DNA from: Bacteroidota bacterium
GTDB taxonomy: Bacteria; Bacteroidota; Bacteroidia; Chitinophagales; Chitinophagaceae
Direction of reading: 5' to 3'
Assembly (NCBI GenBank): GCA_013286425.1
Contig: JABDFS010000003.1
Span: forward strand, 1 to 64,000
DNA length: 64,000 bases
The stretch's first letter is position 1. Every line of letters begins with the position of its first letter. The translations under genes and the position numbers were made by a program. The notes below the pieces were generated by a model. The model searched no databases and was not told where the DNA came from. It was given only the letters and a program-made list of their open reading frames with translations. This document shows positions 56,491-64,000 of the stretch, in pieces.

Positions 56491-56791
56491 TTATCGAAAT
56501 AACGCAATAAAATTATGCGGGATCATAAGCAGGATATTGATAAGCACATGCAGCAGCATAATCATTCAAAAAAATTGAAAAAAATTTAATTCCTATTAAT
56601 TTGGTAGGAATTAAATTAATTACTAATCTTGCCCTATGATTCATAGTAAAAGACCCGTGCTTGTATTTTCAAATATGCGATGTTGTCGCAAAAACTTTTA
56701 ATGCTGATTTGGGCACCTGCTATTCGAATTTATCCTGTTAAATTTTAAGTATTCAATCTTAATATTATTAAACACACCAAAAATTTAAACA
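56491..56791. other. Intergenic region upstream of the two-repeat protein
   Basis: About 300 bases with no gene. It contains the strong inverted repeat at 56583-56617 and a long AT-rich leader before the ATG at 56792. No TAnnTTTG match was found. Confidence 0.5.
56583..56617. repeat. 13-bp perfect inverted repeat
   Basis: Arms 56583-56595 (AATTTAATTCCTA) and 56605-56617 (TAGGAATTAAATT) around a nine-base loop. There is no T-run to make it a terminator. It could be an operator for a dimeric regulator, or an RNA hairpin in the leader of the two-repeat protein gene about 175 bases downstream. Confidence 0.8.
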
Positions 56792-57343
56792 ATGTCTGAA
56801 CAAAAATTAGGTCAGCTAAATATTATTGCTGCCGTTTATGGCCTTCAAACTGTTACTGAACAAATACGCAACCTTATTACCGATGGCTCGCCACAAACGC
56901 TAAGCTTTATAGTTAATAATAAAAGTATAGGAGAAGATGGATGGGTTGGCCAAATGAAATCAATCACGATCGTTTATGATTATGATAATGGCGATCTTCA
57001 TGTAGCAACTGCAATAGAAGGCGACACCATAAGTATTAATCCAGATAAACTTGGTAGCCAAAGGCCCTTTATTCCGGAACCTTTTTCAGGCAATAATAGT
57101 TTGTCCGTTCTCGCCGCAACCTACGGCCCGGATGATGTTACTTATAAAATAAAAAGCTTTATTTCTTCTTATAACACTTTGTCATTTCATGTTGACAATA
57201 CTACGTTTGGAGATCCATGGTATGGTATAGCAAAGACACTTGTAATTGTTCTAGGAAAAGATCATGATGTGAGTGCAGTTGAAATTTTTACAGAAAGGGA
57301 AAACTGCTATATTGACCTTAATGAAGTTATACCAACAATTTAA
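56792..57343 (+). CDS. Two-repeat beta protein, DUF3395-like
   Basis: 183-residue protein without a signal peptide, built of two copies of one ~80-residue domain. First: LNIIAAVYGLQTVTEQIRNL then LSFIVNNKSIGEDGWVGQMK and SITIVYDY. Second: LSVLAATYGPDDVTYKIKSF then LSFHVDNTTFGDPWYGIAKT and LVIVLGKD. Each repeat has A-x-YG, VT-x-I, V-N/D-N and a G-x-x-K motif followed by a strand. This resembles domains I recall as DUF3395, by eye only. Cytoplasmic and possibly carbohydrate- or nucleic-acid-independent in role; function unknown. Confidence 0.65.
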   Translation: MSEQKLGQLNIIAAVYGLQTVTEQIRNLITDGSPQTLSFIVNNKSIGEDGWVGQMKSITIVYDYDNGDLHVATAIEGDTISINPDKLGSQRPFIPEPFSGNNSLSVLAATYGPDDVTYKIKSFISSYNTLSFHVDNTTFGDPWYGIAKTLVIVLGKDHDVSAVEIFTERENCYIDLNEVIPTI

Positions 57344-57470
57344 ATCACAACATTTTTAATATAGGATATTAGTTGCTTAACCAGTTCAGGTATCTGGCTT
57401 ACTAAATTTTTTCCCGGTTTTGCCGCATATTTATTTATTTTGCGACCGCCAAAAAAATTGTTTAGTGAGT

Positions 57471-59348
57471 ATGAAGTTACCCGTAACCTTATTATTATTG
57501 CTTGCTTTTGGTATTAAAGCCAGCGCCGGAAATTTTGCATCAAAAGATTCAAACATTATTATCAGTAATGCAAAAGATGTGTATGAGTTTGTTTATGACA
57601 AATCATCAAACAGCGTACAGGTAAAAGAATCATCAACCACAATTTATAACTGTAACGATTTCAGGAGCACATTGCCTGTTGTTGAATTTTACAACGAAAA
57701 GGTAACGATTGATGATGTTGACTTTTCGGTTGACGGCAAAAAACCCAAAGATGTAAAGCCTGTCTATTCTTATTACGAAATAGATGATTATTTTTATTCG
57801 GATGCACATATTTGTTACTTTCCTCTGCTGCTTGATAAAAAAGGAAGCGTTGCCCAGGTAAGCTTTCAGAAAACCATACAAGATCCACGTTATTTTACCA
57901 ATGTATTTTTTGATGAGATCTTTCCGGTTGCTTTAAAACAAATTGTTTTTAAAGTACCAAAGTGGATGAACATTGAATTAAAGGAAATGAACTTCAATGG
58001 TTATACCATCAGCAAAACAAAAGACTACGATAGCAAAAATGATGAAGATGTTTATACTTATACTGCATCAAACATAGAATCACGCGACGGTGAAGCATCC
58101 TGCCCCGGCCCAACTTATATTTATCCGCATATATTGGTTATTTCAAAAGAAGCAAATCCCGCAGGTACAACGATTACTTATTTTAAGTCAACAGCAGATC
58201 AATATGCGTGGTATCGTTCTTTGCTGAAAGATATTTCCAACAACGAAACAATTATTAAAGCAAAAGCGGATGAAATAACTGCGGGTAAAACAAACGACAT
58301 AGATAAAATAAAAGCTATCTTTTATTGGGTTCAAAACAATGTTAGGTATATAGCTTTTGAAGATGGTATTGCCGGTTTTTTGCCTGATAAAGCGGATGAA
58401 GTAATGCGCAAAAAATATGGCGATTGCAAAGGCATGGCAAATCTCACCAAAGAATTGCTGAAAGCAGAAGGTTTTGATGCAAGGCTTTGCTGGCTGGGCA
58501 CCAATCATATTGCGTATGATTATTCAACGCCTTCGCTTGCTGTGGATAATCATATGATTTGTGCACTGATGTATAAAGGCAAAACATATTTTTTAGATGC
58601 AACAGAAAATTATCTCGCATTAAATAATTATGCAGAACGTATACAAGGCAGGCAGATATTGATTGAAGATGGCGATAAATATATTCTTACACATGTGCCT
58701 GAAGAAACATACACGCAAAATCTTGACTCAGAAAAAAGAGTGCTTACAATAAACGGCACTGATTTAAACGGAACCGTTAATCAAAGCTGGAAAGGCGAAG
58801 AGAAAGAATATATTTTGTACGAGTTGAACACAGTCAAGAAAGATAAATCGCAGGATGCATTGAAGCGGTATTTGGCAAATGGTAGTGCCGATTATAAAAT
58901 AACCGATCTTAAAACATCAAGCCTTGACAGCATTGATGGCGATCTTACTGCAAGCTATTCAATGGTACACAGCAATGCTGTTACATCGTTTGGTAAAGAT
59001 TATTATGTTGATCTTGATTTTAAAAAAGAGTTAAGCAGCAGTGATTTCGATACATCAAAGCGCAAGCTTGATTATTTGTTTCCTTACAAAACGCATATTG
59101 AACGTATAACCGAACTTACTGTTCCGGCAGGATATAAAATTAGTTCTGTGCCGCCGGATCTTTCCATCAGCAACAGCAACTATGATTTTAGTATCACATA
59201 CAAACAACAACCGAATAAAGTTGTTTATCACAAAAGCATCATTCTTAAAAACACACATGTTGCCAAAGCAAATTTTAAGCAATGGAATGATGATATCGCA
59301 AAACTTACCGAAGCTTATAATCAACAATTAGTTTTAACCCAGCAATAA
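57471..59348 (+). CDS. DUF3857/transglutaminase-like protein, catalytic triad intact
   Basis: Exported 625-residue protein from ATG 57471 (the frame extends to TTG 57420 but the signal begins at 57471; it ends ASAG). DUF3857 domain about 50-240, then a transglutaminase-like core with YGDCKGMANL (Cys near residue 318), VDNHMICALM (His near residue 358) and FLDATEN (Asp near residue 374), a complete papain-type triad. The next DUF3857 gene starts after a single base, so the pair is translationally coupled. Likely a periplasmic protease or crosslinker; substrate unknown. Confidence 0.87.
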   Translation: MKLPVTLLLLLAFGIKASAGNFASKDSNIIISNAKDVYEFVYDKSSNSVQVKESSTTIYNCNDFRSTLPVVEFYNEKVTIDDVDFSVDGKKPKDVKPVYSYYEIDDYFYSDAHICYFPLLLDKKGSVAQVSFQKTIQDPRYFTNVFFDEIFPVALKQIVFKVPKWMNIELKEMNFNGYTISKTKDYDSKNDEDVYTYTASNIESRDGEASCPGPTYIYPHILVISKEANPAGTTITYFKSTADQYAWYRSLLKDISNNETIIKAKADEITAGKTNDIDKIKAIFYWVQNNVRYIAFEDGIAGFLPDKADEVMRKKYGDCKGMANLTKELLKAEGFDARLCWLGTNHIAYDYSTPSLAVDNHMICALMYKGKTYFLDATENYLALNNYAERIQGRQILIEDGDKYILTHVPEETYTQNLDSEKRVLTINGTDLNGTVNQSWKGEEKEYILYELNTVKKDKSQDALKRYLANGSADYKITDLKTSSLDSIDGDLTASYSMVHSNAVTSFGKDYYVDLDFKKELSSSDFDTSKRKLDYLFPYKTHIERITELTVPAGYKISSVPPDLSISNSNYDFSITYKQQPNKVVYHKSIILKNTHVAKANFKQWNDDIAKLTEAYNQQLVLTQQ

Positions 59349-59349
59349 T

Positions 59350-61578
59350 ATGAGAACTAAATTTTTATTTATCGCAGCAATACTATGCATTGTAATAAAT
59401 GCATCAGCGCAAAAAGATGAAGCTGAATACAAACAAAGATCACAGGATATTCAATCTGAGTTATGGAGCAATCCTGCAAAAGAGTTTGCAGTAAAAGCTA
59501 TTCCTTCAACTATGGATAGCGAAAGTGCTGTAATTATTGCAACATCTTTTGATGTAGTGAACAGTGCTAAAATGAAAATGAAATTCGGTGCGCTTGGCTT
59601 TGGTTCTGTGCAACGCGTATTTTATCAAACAACATTTCACGAAAGAGTTAAGATAAACGATAAAGCCGCACTTGAAGATTATTCAACCATAGAATACCAG
59701 AAGAAGCTTGACAAATCAGTTTCTGTTGCTTTAATAAAAGTGTATAATAAAACAACAACATACATAGGTGCAAAAATTATTAAGCCCGACGGAAAAGAGA
59801 TTGTTGTGAATACAGATGAAGAAGTGTTAACCAAAGATGAAACAAAAAATAAAGCAGGCAAGCTTGCTATTTCTGATCTGCAGGTTGGTGACATTCTTGA
59901 TTATTATATACGCATAGAACAAATGCAGGAACTTAATTCTGACATGCAGGGCCCGTATACATTTTTTCTTGGCGGTGAATATCCTATTTTATACCAATCT
60001 ATAAAATTGCAACTGGATGAAAAATCCGGTGTTGAATATATTACCGGCAATGGCGCGCCTGCAATGAAAGAAATGCGCGATGACGATGACAACATCATTC
60101 TTTTTTCAGAGCAGAGAAACCTGCCCAAAATTCAAAGCAGTTTATTTACTTCATCTTACAGGCAATATCCCTATATATCTATACAATACATGTTCATTAC
60201 AAAAGGTGCAGATGCCAGCACGCATTTTAGTAAAGGTGAAGTAAAACATGGTTTTTTAAGTGACGCCTTGTTAGACCAGTTTCAGAAAATATTGCAAAGC
60301 AACGCAGTGCCAGTTAACTATTCGGCTTATATAAAAACAGCAAATTATTTTGGAGGTGAAAAACATTTGAAAGATCAGTCGCAGGATACACTTGTAAAAA
60401 CTTTATACAATGCATGGCGGCTTACAACCTTCTGTGATTTTTCAACTACCAATATTGACATTACAAATGATAACAATTACGCACAGGCCAACAGCCTTAT
60501 TTGCGCCATTAGTATGAGCCGTATGTTACGAACATTGGGTATCGATCATGAAATTGTGCTTTTGTGCCCGCGCAACTCAAACAAATTAAAAGATGTGATG
60601 AACCTTGGCGATTTTGAAGCAATGATCCATTTAAAAAATGGTAAAGATTATTGGCTGGCGTTTAATGATATTGTAACACAATTCAATGAAATACCTGCAA
60701 GATTCCAGGGAGAAGATGCACTTACATTCCGTCCCGATATGGATGCAAAAAATCTTGAGTACAATCCTATGGGTAAACAGAAAATTCCTGTGGCATCAGC
60801 TGATAAAAACACAGAAACAGAAAATATTAATGTTGCTTTCAATTCATCCAACATGCAGCAATTACAGATAGACAGGTCAACAACATTATCAGGTGCAACC
60901 AGGCATTACACACAAAAAGAATTATTAATGATGGAAGATATGCAGGCAGACCTTGCAACATCTGTAAATGAAAAAAAATTAACCGACAGGCTTGCTGATG
61001 ATAAAAAACAACAGAAGCTTGTAACTGAATTCAGCGCTGCTTTCGCAAAAGAAAAAACAAACCAGAAATCTTATTTTGAAGATGAGATAAAAGAACAGTA
61101 TGATCAATCAGCAAAAGATGTTAGTTCGTATGAAGTGAAAGATGCAGGCATGTTCAGTTCAAACTTTATGTATCATACCAATTTTACAATGGATAATTAC
61201 GTAAAGAAAGCAGGCAACAATTATATAATTGAGGCAGGTAAGCTGTTAGGTTCTGTAACCAAGATTGAAGAGAAAGACCGCACAAGAACTTTAGATGTTT
61301 ATATGCCTTATGCAAGAACATATACGTACAATATTTCGCTCGCTTTGCCCGCAGGTTATAAAGTAAAAGGCCTTGAAAATTTCAATAAGAATGTAAGCAA
61401 CGAAACAGGCTCATTAACTTCAACTGCAACAGCAGATGCCGCCGCTGTACATATCACTATCAAACAGCAATTCCTTAAAAATTTTGAAGTAGCTGCAAGC
61501 TGGCCAAAGCTGCTTGAGTTAATGGATGGCTTATATGATGTAAGCAATCAAAAATTATTGTTTGAAAAAAGCAATTAA
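59350..61578 (+). CDS. DUF3857 protein with lost transglutaminase residues
   Basis: Exported 742-residue paralog, signal ending ASAQ. It has the DUF3857 domain and the core-like region, but where the partner has the Cys, His and Asp motifs this protein reads YAQANSLICAISM, FEAMIHLKNG and WLAFNDI, so by eye the triad is gone. Extra helical, Lys/Glu/Gln-rich sequence (about 520-600) adds length over the partner. One base separates the genes; the dead paralog is probably a binding partner. A terminator follows. Confidence 0.85.
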   Translation: MRTKFLFIAAILCIVINASAQKDEAEYKQRSQDIQSELWSNPAKEFAVKAIPSTMDSESAVIIATSFDVVNSAKMKMKFGALGFGSVQRVFYQTTFHERVKINDKAALEDYSTIEYQKKLDKSVSVALIKVYNKTTTYIGAKIIKPDGKEIVVNTDEEVLTKDETKNKAGKLAISDLQVGDILDYYIRIEQMQELNSDMQGPYTFFLGGEYPILYQSIKLQLDEKSGVEYITGNGAPAMKEMRDDDDNIILFSEQRNLPKIQSSLFTSSYRQYPYISIQYMFITKGADASTHFSKGEVKHGFLSDALLDQFQKILQSNAVPVNYSAYIKTANYFGGEKHLKDQSQDTLVKTLYNAWRLTTFCDFSTTNIDITNDNNYAQANSLICAISMSRMLRTLGIDHEIVLLCPRNSNKLKDVMNLGDFEAMIHLKNGKDYWLAFNDIVTQFNEIPARFQGEDALTFRPDMDAKNLEYNPMGKQKIPVASADKNTETENINVAFNSSNMQQLQIDRSTTLSGATRHYTQKELLMMEDMQADLATSVNEKKLTDRLADDKKQQKLVTEFSAAFAKEKTNQKSYFEDEIKEQYDQSAKDVSSYEVKDAGMFSSNFMYHTNFTMDNYVKKAGNNYIIEAGKLLGSVTKIEEKDRTRTLDVYMPYARTYTYNISLALPAGYKVKGLENFNKNVSNETGSLTSTATADAAAVHITIKQQFLKNFEVAASWPKLLELMDGLYDVSNQKLLFEKSN

Positions 61579-61634
61579 AAAATTTATAGCATATAGTGAG
61601 GTAAGCATTCATAAAGTTTATCGTTAATAACTGC

Positions 61635-61671
61635 AAAGCCTGCGCATATTTTTGTGCAGGCTTTATATTTT
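61635..61671 (+). terminator. Terminator after the second DUF3857 pair
   Basis: Twelve-bp stem with one G-U pair, arms 61635-61646 and 61653-61664, six-base loop, followed by ATATTTT. Confidence 0.85.
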
Positions 61672-61770
61672 CCTGCGCTTAAATGAAGAAATTATTTTCG
61701 GTCGCTTATTGAAATCATTTTTTGTCTTCTCATAAAATTCAGCCAGATTATTTTATTTTCATTTTTAATT

Positions 61771-62643
61771 ATGAAACCGGTGCTTCGCCAGATTACTGCC
61801 ACGCCAGAGTATTCTTTTCTGGTAAGAAAAGATGTTGGTGGAAATATGATTAATAACTGGCATTATCATCCTGAAATCGAATTGCTTTTTATTCAAAGAA
61901 GCGTTGGCACATGGCTGATAGGCGATCATATCGGGTATTATAAAAGTGGTGATGTAGTATTGATCGGGCCAAACCTGCCGCATTGTTTCAGGCATGAATA
62001 TGATTATGTGATGAAGCGTGATGAAACAGCTGGTGAAACCATTTGCATAAAGTTTCTGCCTGATGTTTTCGGAAACCAGTTTTTAAATCTTCCTGAATGT
62101 AAAGACATAAAAGATCTGTTTGCAAAAAGCTCACGCGCATTAAAACTAACAGGCAAAACAAAAGTTTGTGTAGCCAACGCTATCGAAAAAATTACAAACC
62201 TGCCTCATAGTAAAAAACTTATACAGGTTTTATCTATTCTTGAAACAATTGCAGAAAGCAAAGAATATAAACCACTTTCATCTAACGGATTTGTACAGGC
62301 ATACGACCATAATGATCAGAACAGGATCAAAACTATTTTTGAGTACACTTTTAATCATTATGATGAAAAAATTTCAATTGATAAAGTAGCGTCACTTTTA
62401 AATATGACAAGGCAATCTTTTTGCCGGTATTTTAAAAGTAAAACCAAAAAGACTTATGTGCAGTTTTTGATGGAAGTAAGAATTGGACAGGCATGCAGGC
62501 TATTGGTTGAAGAAGAAAAAAATGTTGCTGAAATAAGTTATGCTTGTGGGTATAATAATATATCACACTTCAATCACCAGTTTAAATTTATTACTGGCAA
62601 AAAACCACTGGAGTATAAGAAAGATTATTTAAAAGAAACCTGA
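61771..62643 (+). CDS. AraC-family transcriptional regulator with cupin sensor domain
   Basis: 290-residue DNA-binding regulator. The N-terminal half is a cupin (NWHYHPEIELLFIQRSVGTW, then GDVVLIGPNLPHCF) that likely binds a sugar; the C-terminal ~100 residues are the double helix-turn-helix, with ISIDKVASLLNMTRQSFCRY, VRIGQACRLLVEEEKNVAEI and YNNISHFNHQFK plus GKKPLEYKK. It faces two leftward glycosidase genes, so it may control them, though its own start is convergent with the GH43 gene rather than divergent. Confidence 0.93.
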   Translation: MKPVLRQITATPEYSFLVRKDVGGNMINNWHYHPEIELLFIQRSVGTWLIGDHIGYYKSGDVVLIGPNLPHCFRHEYDYVMKRDETAGETICIKFLPDVFGNQFLNLPECKDIKDLFAKSSRALKLTGKTKVCVANAIEKITNLPHSKKLIQVLSILETIAESKEYKPLSSNGFVQAYDHNDQNRIKTIFEYTFNHYDEKISIDKVASLLNMTRQSFCRYFKSKTKKTYVQFLMEVRIGQACRLLVEEEKNVAEISYACGYNNISHFNHQFKFITGKKPLEYKKDYLKET

Positions 62644-62688
62644 TTATTATACTTCGTTGATCGTTTATTGAGAATTAATTTGAGTTAT

Positions 62689-63666
62689 TTATTTTTCAAT
62701 GACAGGCCAGTTATTTATCCAGTCTAATTTCTCTATAATCAGTTTAGACTTTCCGTTATCAAATGCATCATAACCGTGAAAGACAATGTAATCAATATTA
62801 TTGAAAGTAGCTACCGAATTATGCCCAACTCCATACCAGTTCTTATCGCCTTCTGCAACAAGTGATCCACCACCAAGATTCATAGGCACCCCATCTTTAT
62901 CCGCATACGGCCCTTCAATTTTATCGCTTCTTCCCACCATTATTTTATATGTAATTTTCTCACCGCGGCAACAATAATCAAACGATACAAACAGGTAATA
63001 ATATTTATCCTTTTTAAAAATAAAAGGCGCTTCAATGGCGCCATCTCCCGGCACAGAATCAGGCAACACAGCATTGCGCGGACGTGCAGCAACTGTATAC
63101 CATTGTTCAGGCTGCGCTACTGATTTTAAATCGTTGCTGAGCTTAACAAGCTTTATACCATGCCAGAAAGAACCAAATACCAGCCAGTGATTTCCCTGCT
63201 CATCATCTGCTTCATTCGGATCAATAGCATTCCACAAATCTCTGTTAGGCACTGATTGTATTATTTTTCCTTCATCTTCCCATTTATAATCTTTAGATGA
63301 AGTATTCAACGTTTTATTAATCGCCAGCCCAATAACAGAAGTATTTTTTGCAAATGCGCTTGCTGCATAATACATGTAGTACATGCTATTGTGATAGCTT
63401 ATATCAGGGGCCCACATAAAACCTTTAAAACCAGGCAAGGCTTCTAATATCCATTGAGGTGATTTGTCAAAAACAGGATTTTCTTTTTTCCAGTTTTTCA
63501 TATTTGTTGAACTCCACATACTAATGCCGGGACCTGTACAGAAAATATAATAGGTGCTGTCCTGCCGTATAATTACTGGGTCATGCACAGAAATATTGGT
63601 TTGTGACTGTGCATTGCTTTGAATAAAAATGAATGTTGCGAGTATAATGTACGAGCGTTTAAGCAT
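62689..63666 (-). CDS. GH43 arabinan-active glycosidase
   Basis: Exported 325-residue glycosidase, five-bladed propeller, most like endo-1,5-alpha-L-arabinanases. Signal ends SNAQS. Catalytic Asp in ISVHDPVIIRQ near residue 28, transition Asp in NAIDPNEADDE near residue 148 and Glu in DGAIEAPFIF near residue 213, with the barrel-closing MWAPDISYHN also visible. It lies 27 bases from the fucosidase end on the same strand, suggesting one glycan-breakdown transcript. Confidence 0.9.
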   Translation of the reverse strand: MLKRSYIILATFIFIQSNAQSQTNISVHDPVIIRQDSTYYIFCTGPGISMWSSTNMKNWKKENPVFDKSPQWILEALPGFKGFMWAPDISYHNSMYYMYYAASAFAKNTSVIGLAINKTLNTSSKDYKWEDEGKIIQSVPNRDLWNAIDPNEADDEQGNHWLVFGSFWHGIKLVKLSNDLKSVAQPEQWYTVAARPRNAVLPDSVPGDGAIEAPFIFKKDKYYYLFVSFDYCCRGEKITYKIMVGRSDKIEGPYADKDGVPMNLGGGSLVAEGDKNWYGVGHNSVATFNNIDYIVFHGYDAFDNGKSKLIIEKLDWINNWPVIEK

Positions 63667-63693
63667 AATGAATATCTTATAATGAATGAAAGA

Positions 63694-64000
63694 TTATTCA
63701 GCAAAAGTTATTTTATAAGCTGCTGCATTTGTAGAAGGGTATGCAATTAATGGCTTAATGATAAGCGCATCATCATTCTGTTTCCATTTAATAACAACAT
63801 TACTGCCGAGTAATTTTACAGAAGCAATCTTTCCGTTACCGGACGATGAAGACAATGCCTTTATACTTATTGCTTCTTTGGGAATACCCAATGTTATTGC
63901 ATATACAATTTTTCCTTTTGTTGTAAAACGAATGTCTTTTGCAGTAAACGGAATTTTCTGATCAGCAAAAGAGCCGCTTGCAGATTGCGTAGGGCCTTCA
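63694..64000 (-). CDS. GH29 alpha-L-fucosidase, C-terminal part only
   Basis: The gene runs off the right edge; only the last ~102 codons are in the window. It reads EGPTQSASGSFADQKIPFTA then KDIRFTTKGKIVYAI and LGIPKEAISI, then a beta-rich tail ending KITFAE. The GPTxxxxG-F-D and FTAKDIRFTTKG pattern is that of the C-terminal beta-domain of GH29 fucosidases. The catalytic barrel lies outside. It is upstream of GH43 on the same strand. Confidence 0.78.
   Translation of the reverse strand, partial: EGPTQSASGSFADQKIPFTAKDIRFTTKGKIVYAITLGIPKEAISIKALSSSSGNGKIASVKLLGSNVVIKWKQNDDALIIKPLIAYPSTNAAAYKITFAE

Noticed and set aside
1-64000. Search for tRNA, rRNA, prophage or transposase genes
   Set aside because: No clover-leaf ends, T-loop consensus, integrase or DDE/HUH motifs were noticed; a covariance search would settle it.

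Overview
The window looks like chromosomal DNA of a Bacteroidota bacterium, most likely from the Chitinophagaceae or a close relative; the rank is inferred. The evidence seen is AT-rich DNA, promoter boxes of the TAnnTTTG type in place of sigma-70 elements, little sign of Shine-Dalgarno sites, type IX secretion C-terminal domains, SusC/TonB-type and other beta-barrels, a DUF4270 lipoprotein, an anti-sigma/ECF pair, the Bacteroidota-type NagB-LmbE fusion and many DUF3857 proteins. No tRNA, rRNA, prophage, insertion sequence or CRISPR array was recognised.

Layout. 0.3-2.4 kb: DcaP-type porin overlapping an alpha-carbonic anhydrase lipoprotein. 2.5-9.7 kb: panC, a truncated GT5-like protein with a DUF4270 lipoprotein, metK and convergent clpB. 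9.9-18.7 kb: a small barrel protein and a leftward operon of four DUF3857/transglutaminase-like proteins, three with a ruined catalytic triad. 18.8-23.3 kb: cupredoxin/T9SS protein, SpoU methyltransferase, two broken genes, and a repeat-rich stretch (11-bp tandem/inverted array, REP-like palindromes), then a PaiB-like protein and a small membrane protein. 23.3-28.4 kb: TonB-type receptor, cupin anti-sigma and ECF sigma, Mrp. 28.5-37.5 kb: S10 peptidase, pfkA-pyk, GH20 hexosaminidase and NagB-LmbE, which together would take GlcNAc oligomers to fructose-6-phosphate and on into glycolysis. 37.6-46.7 kb: tryptophan dioxygenase, pyrH, pdxH, a 38-aa ribosomal protein THX, HU, rimM, an ABC exporter and an acyl-CoA mutase large subunit. 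46.8-50.3 kb: a decayed hydrolase, a beta-lactamase-family hydrolase and ispD. 50.3-55 kb: leftward surface-polysaccharide genes (FemAB-like, polyprenyl sugar transferase, Gfo/Idh/MocA) and a fatty acid hydroxylase. 55-64 kb: orphan lipoprotein, a decayed SRPBCC gene, a two-repeat protein, a second DUF3857 pair, an AraC regulator, and GH43/GH29 glycosidases running off the right edge.

The most unusual pattern is the DUF3857 set: six proteins at two loci, each locus pairing one protein with an intact Cys-His triad with one or more paralogs that have lost it. The most unusual DNA is the 21.0-22.0 kb repeat region. Four genes are visibly broken (20.3, 21.3, 46.8 and 56.0 kb). Several short or mis-started genes (THX, a 35-codon ORF before pdxH, rimM from TTG) were resolved by reading the sequence and promoter boxes.
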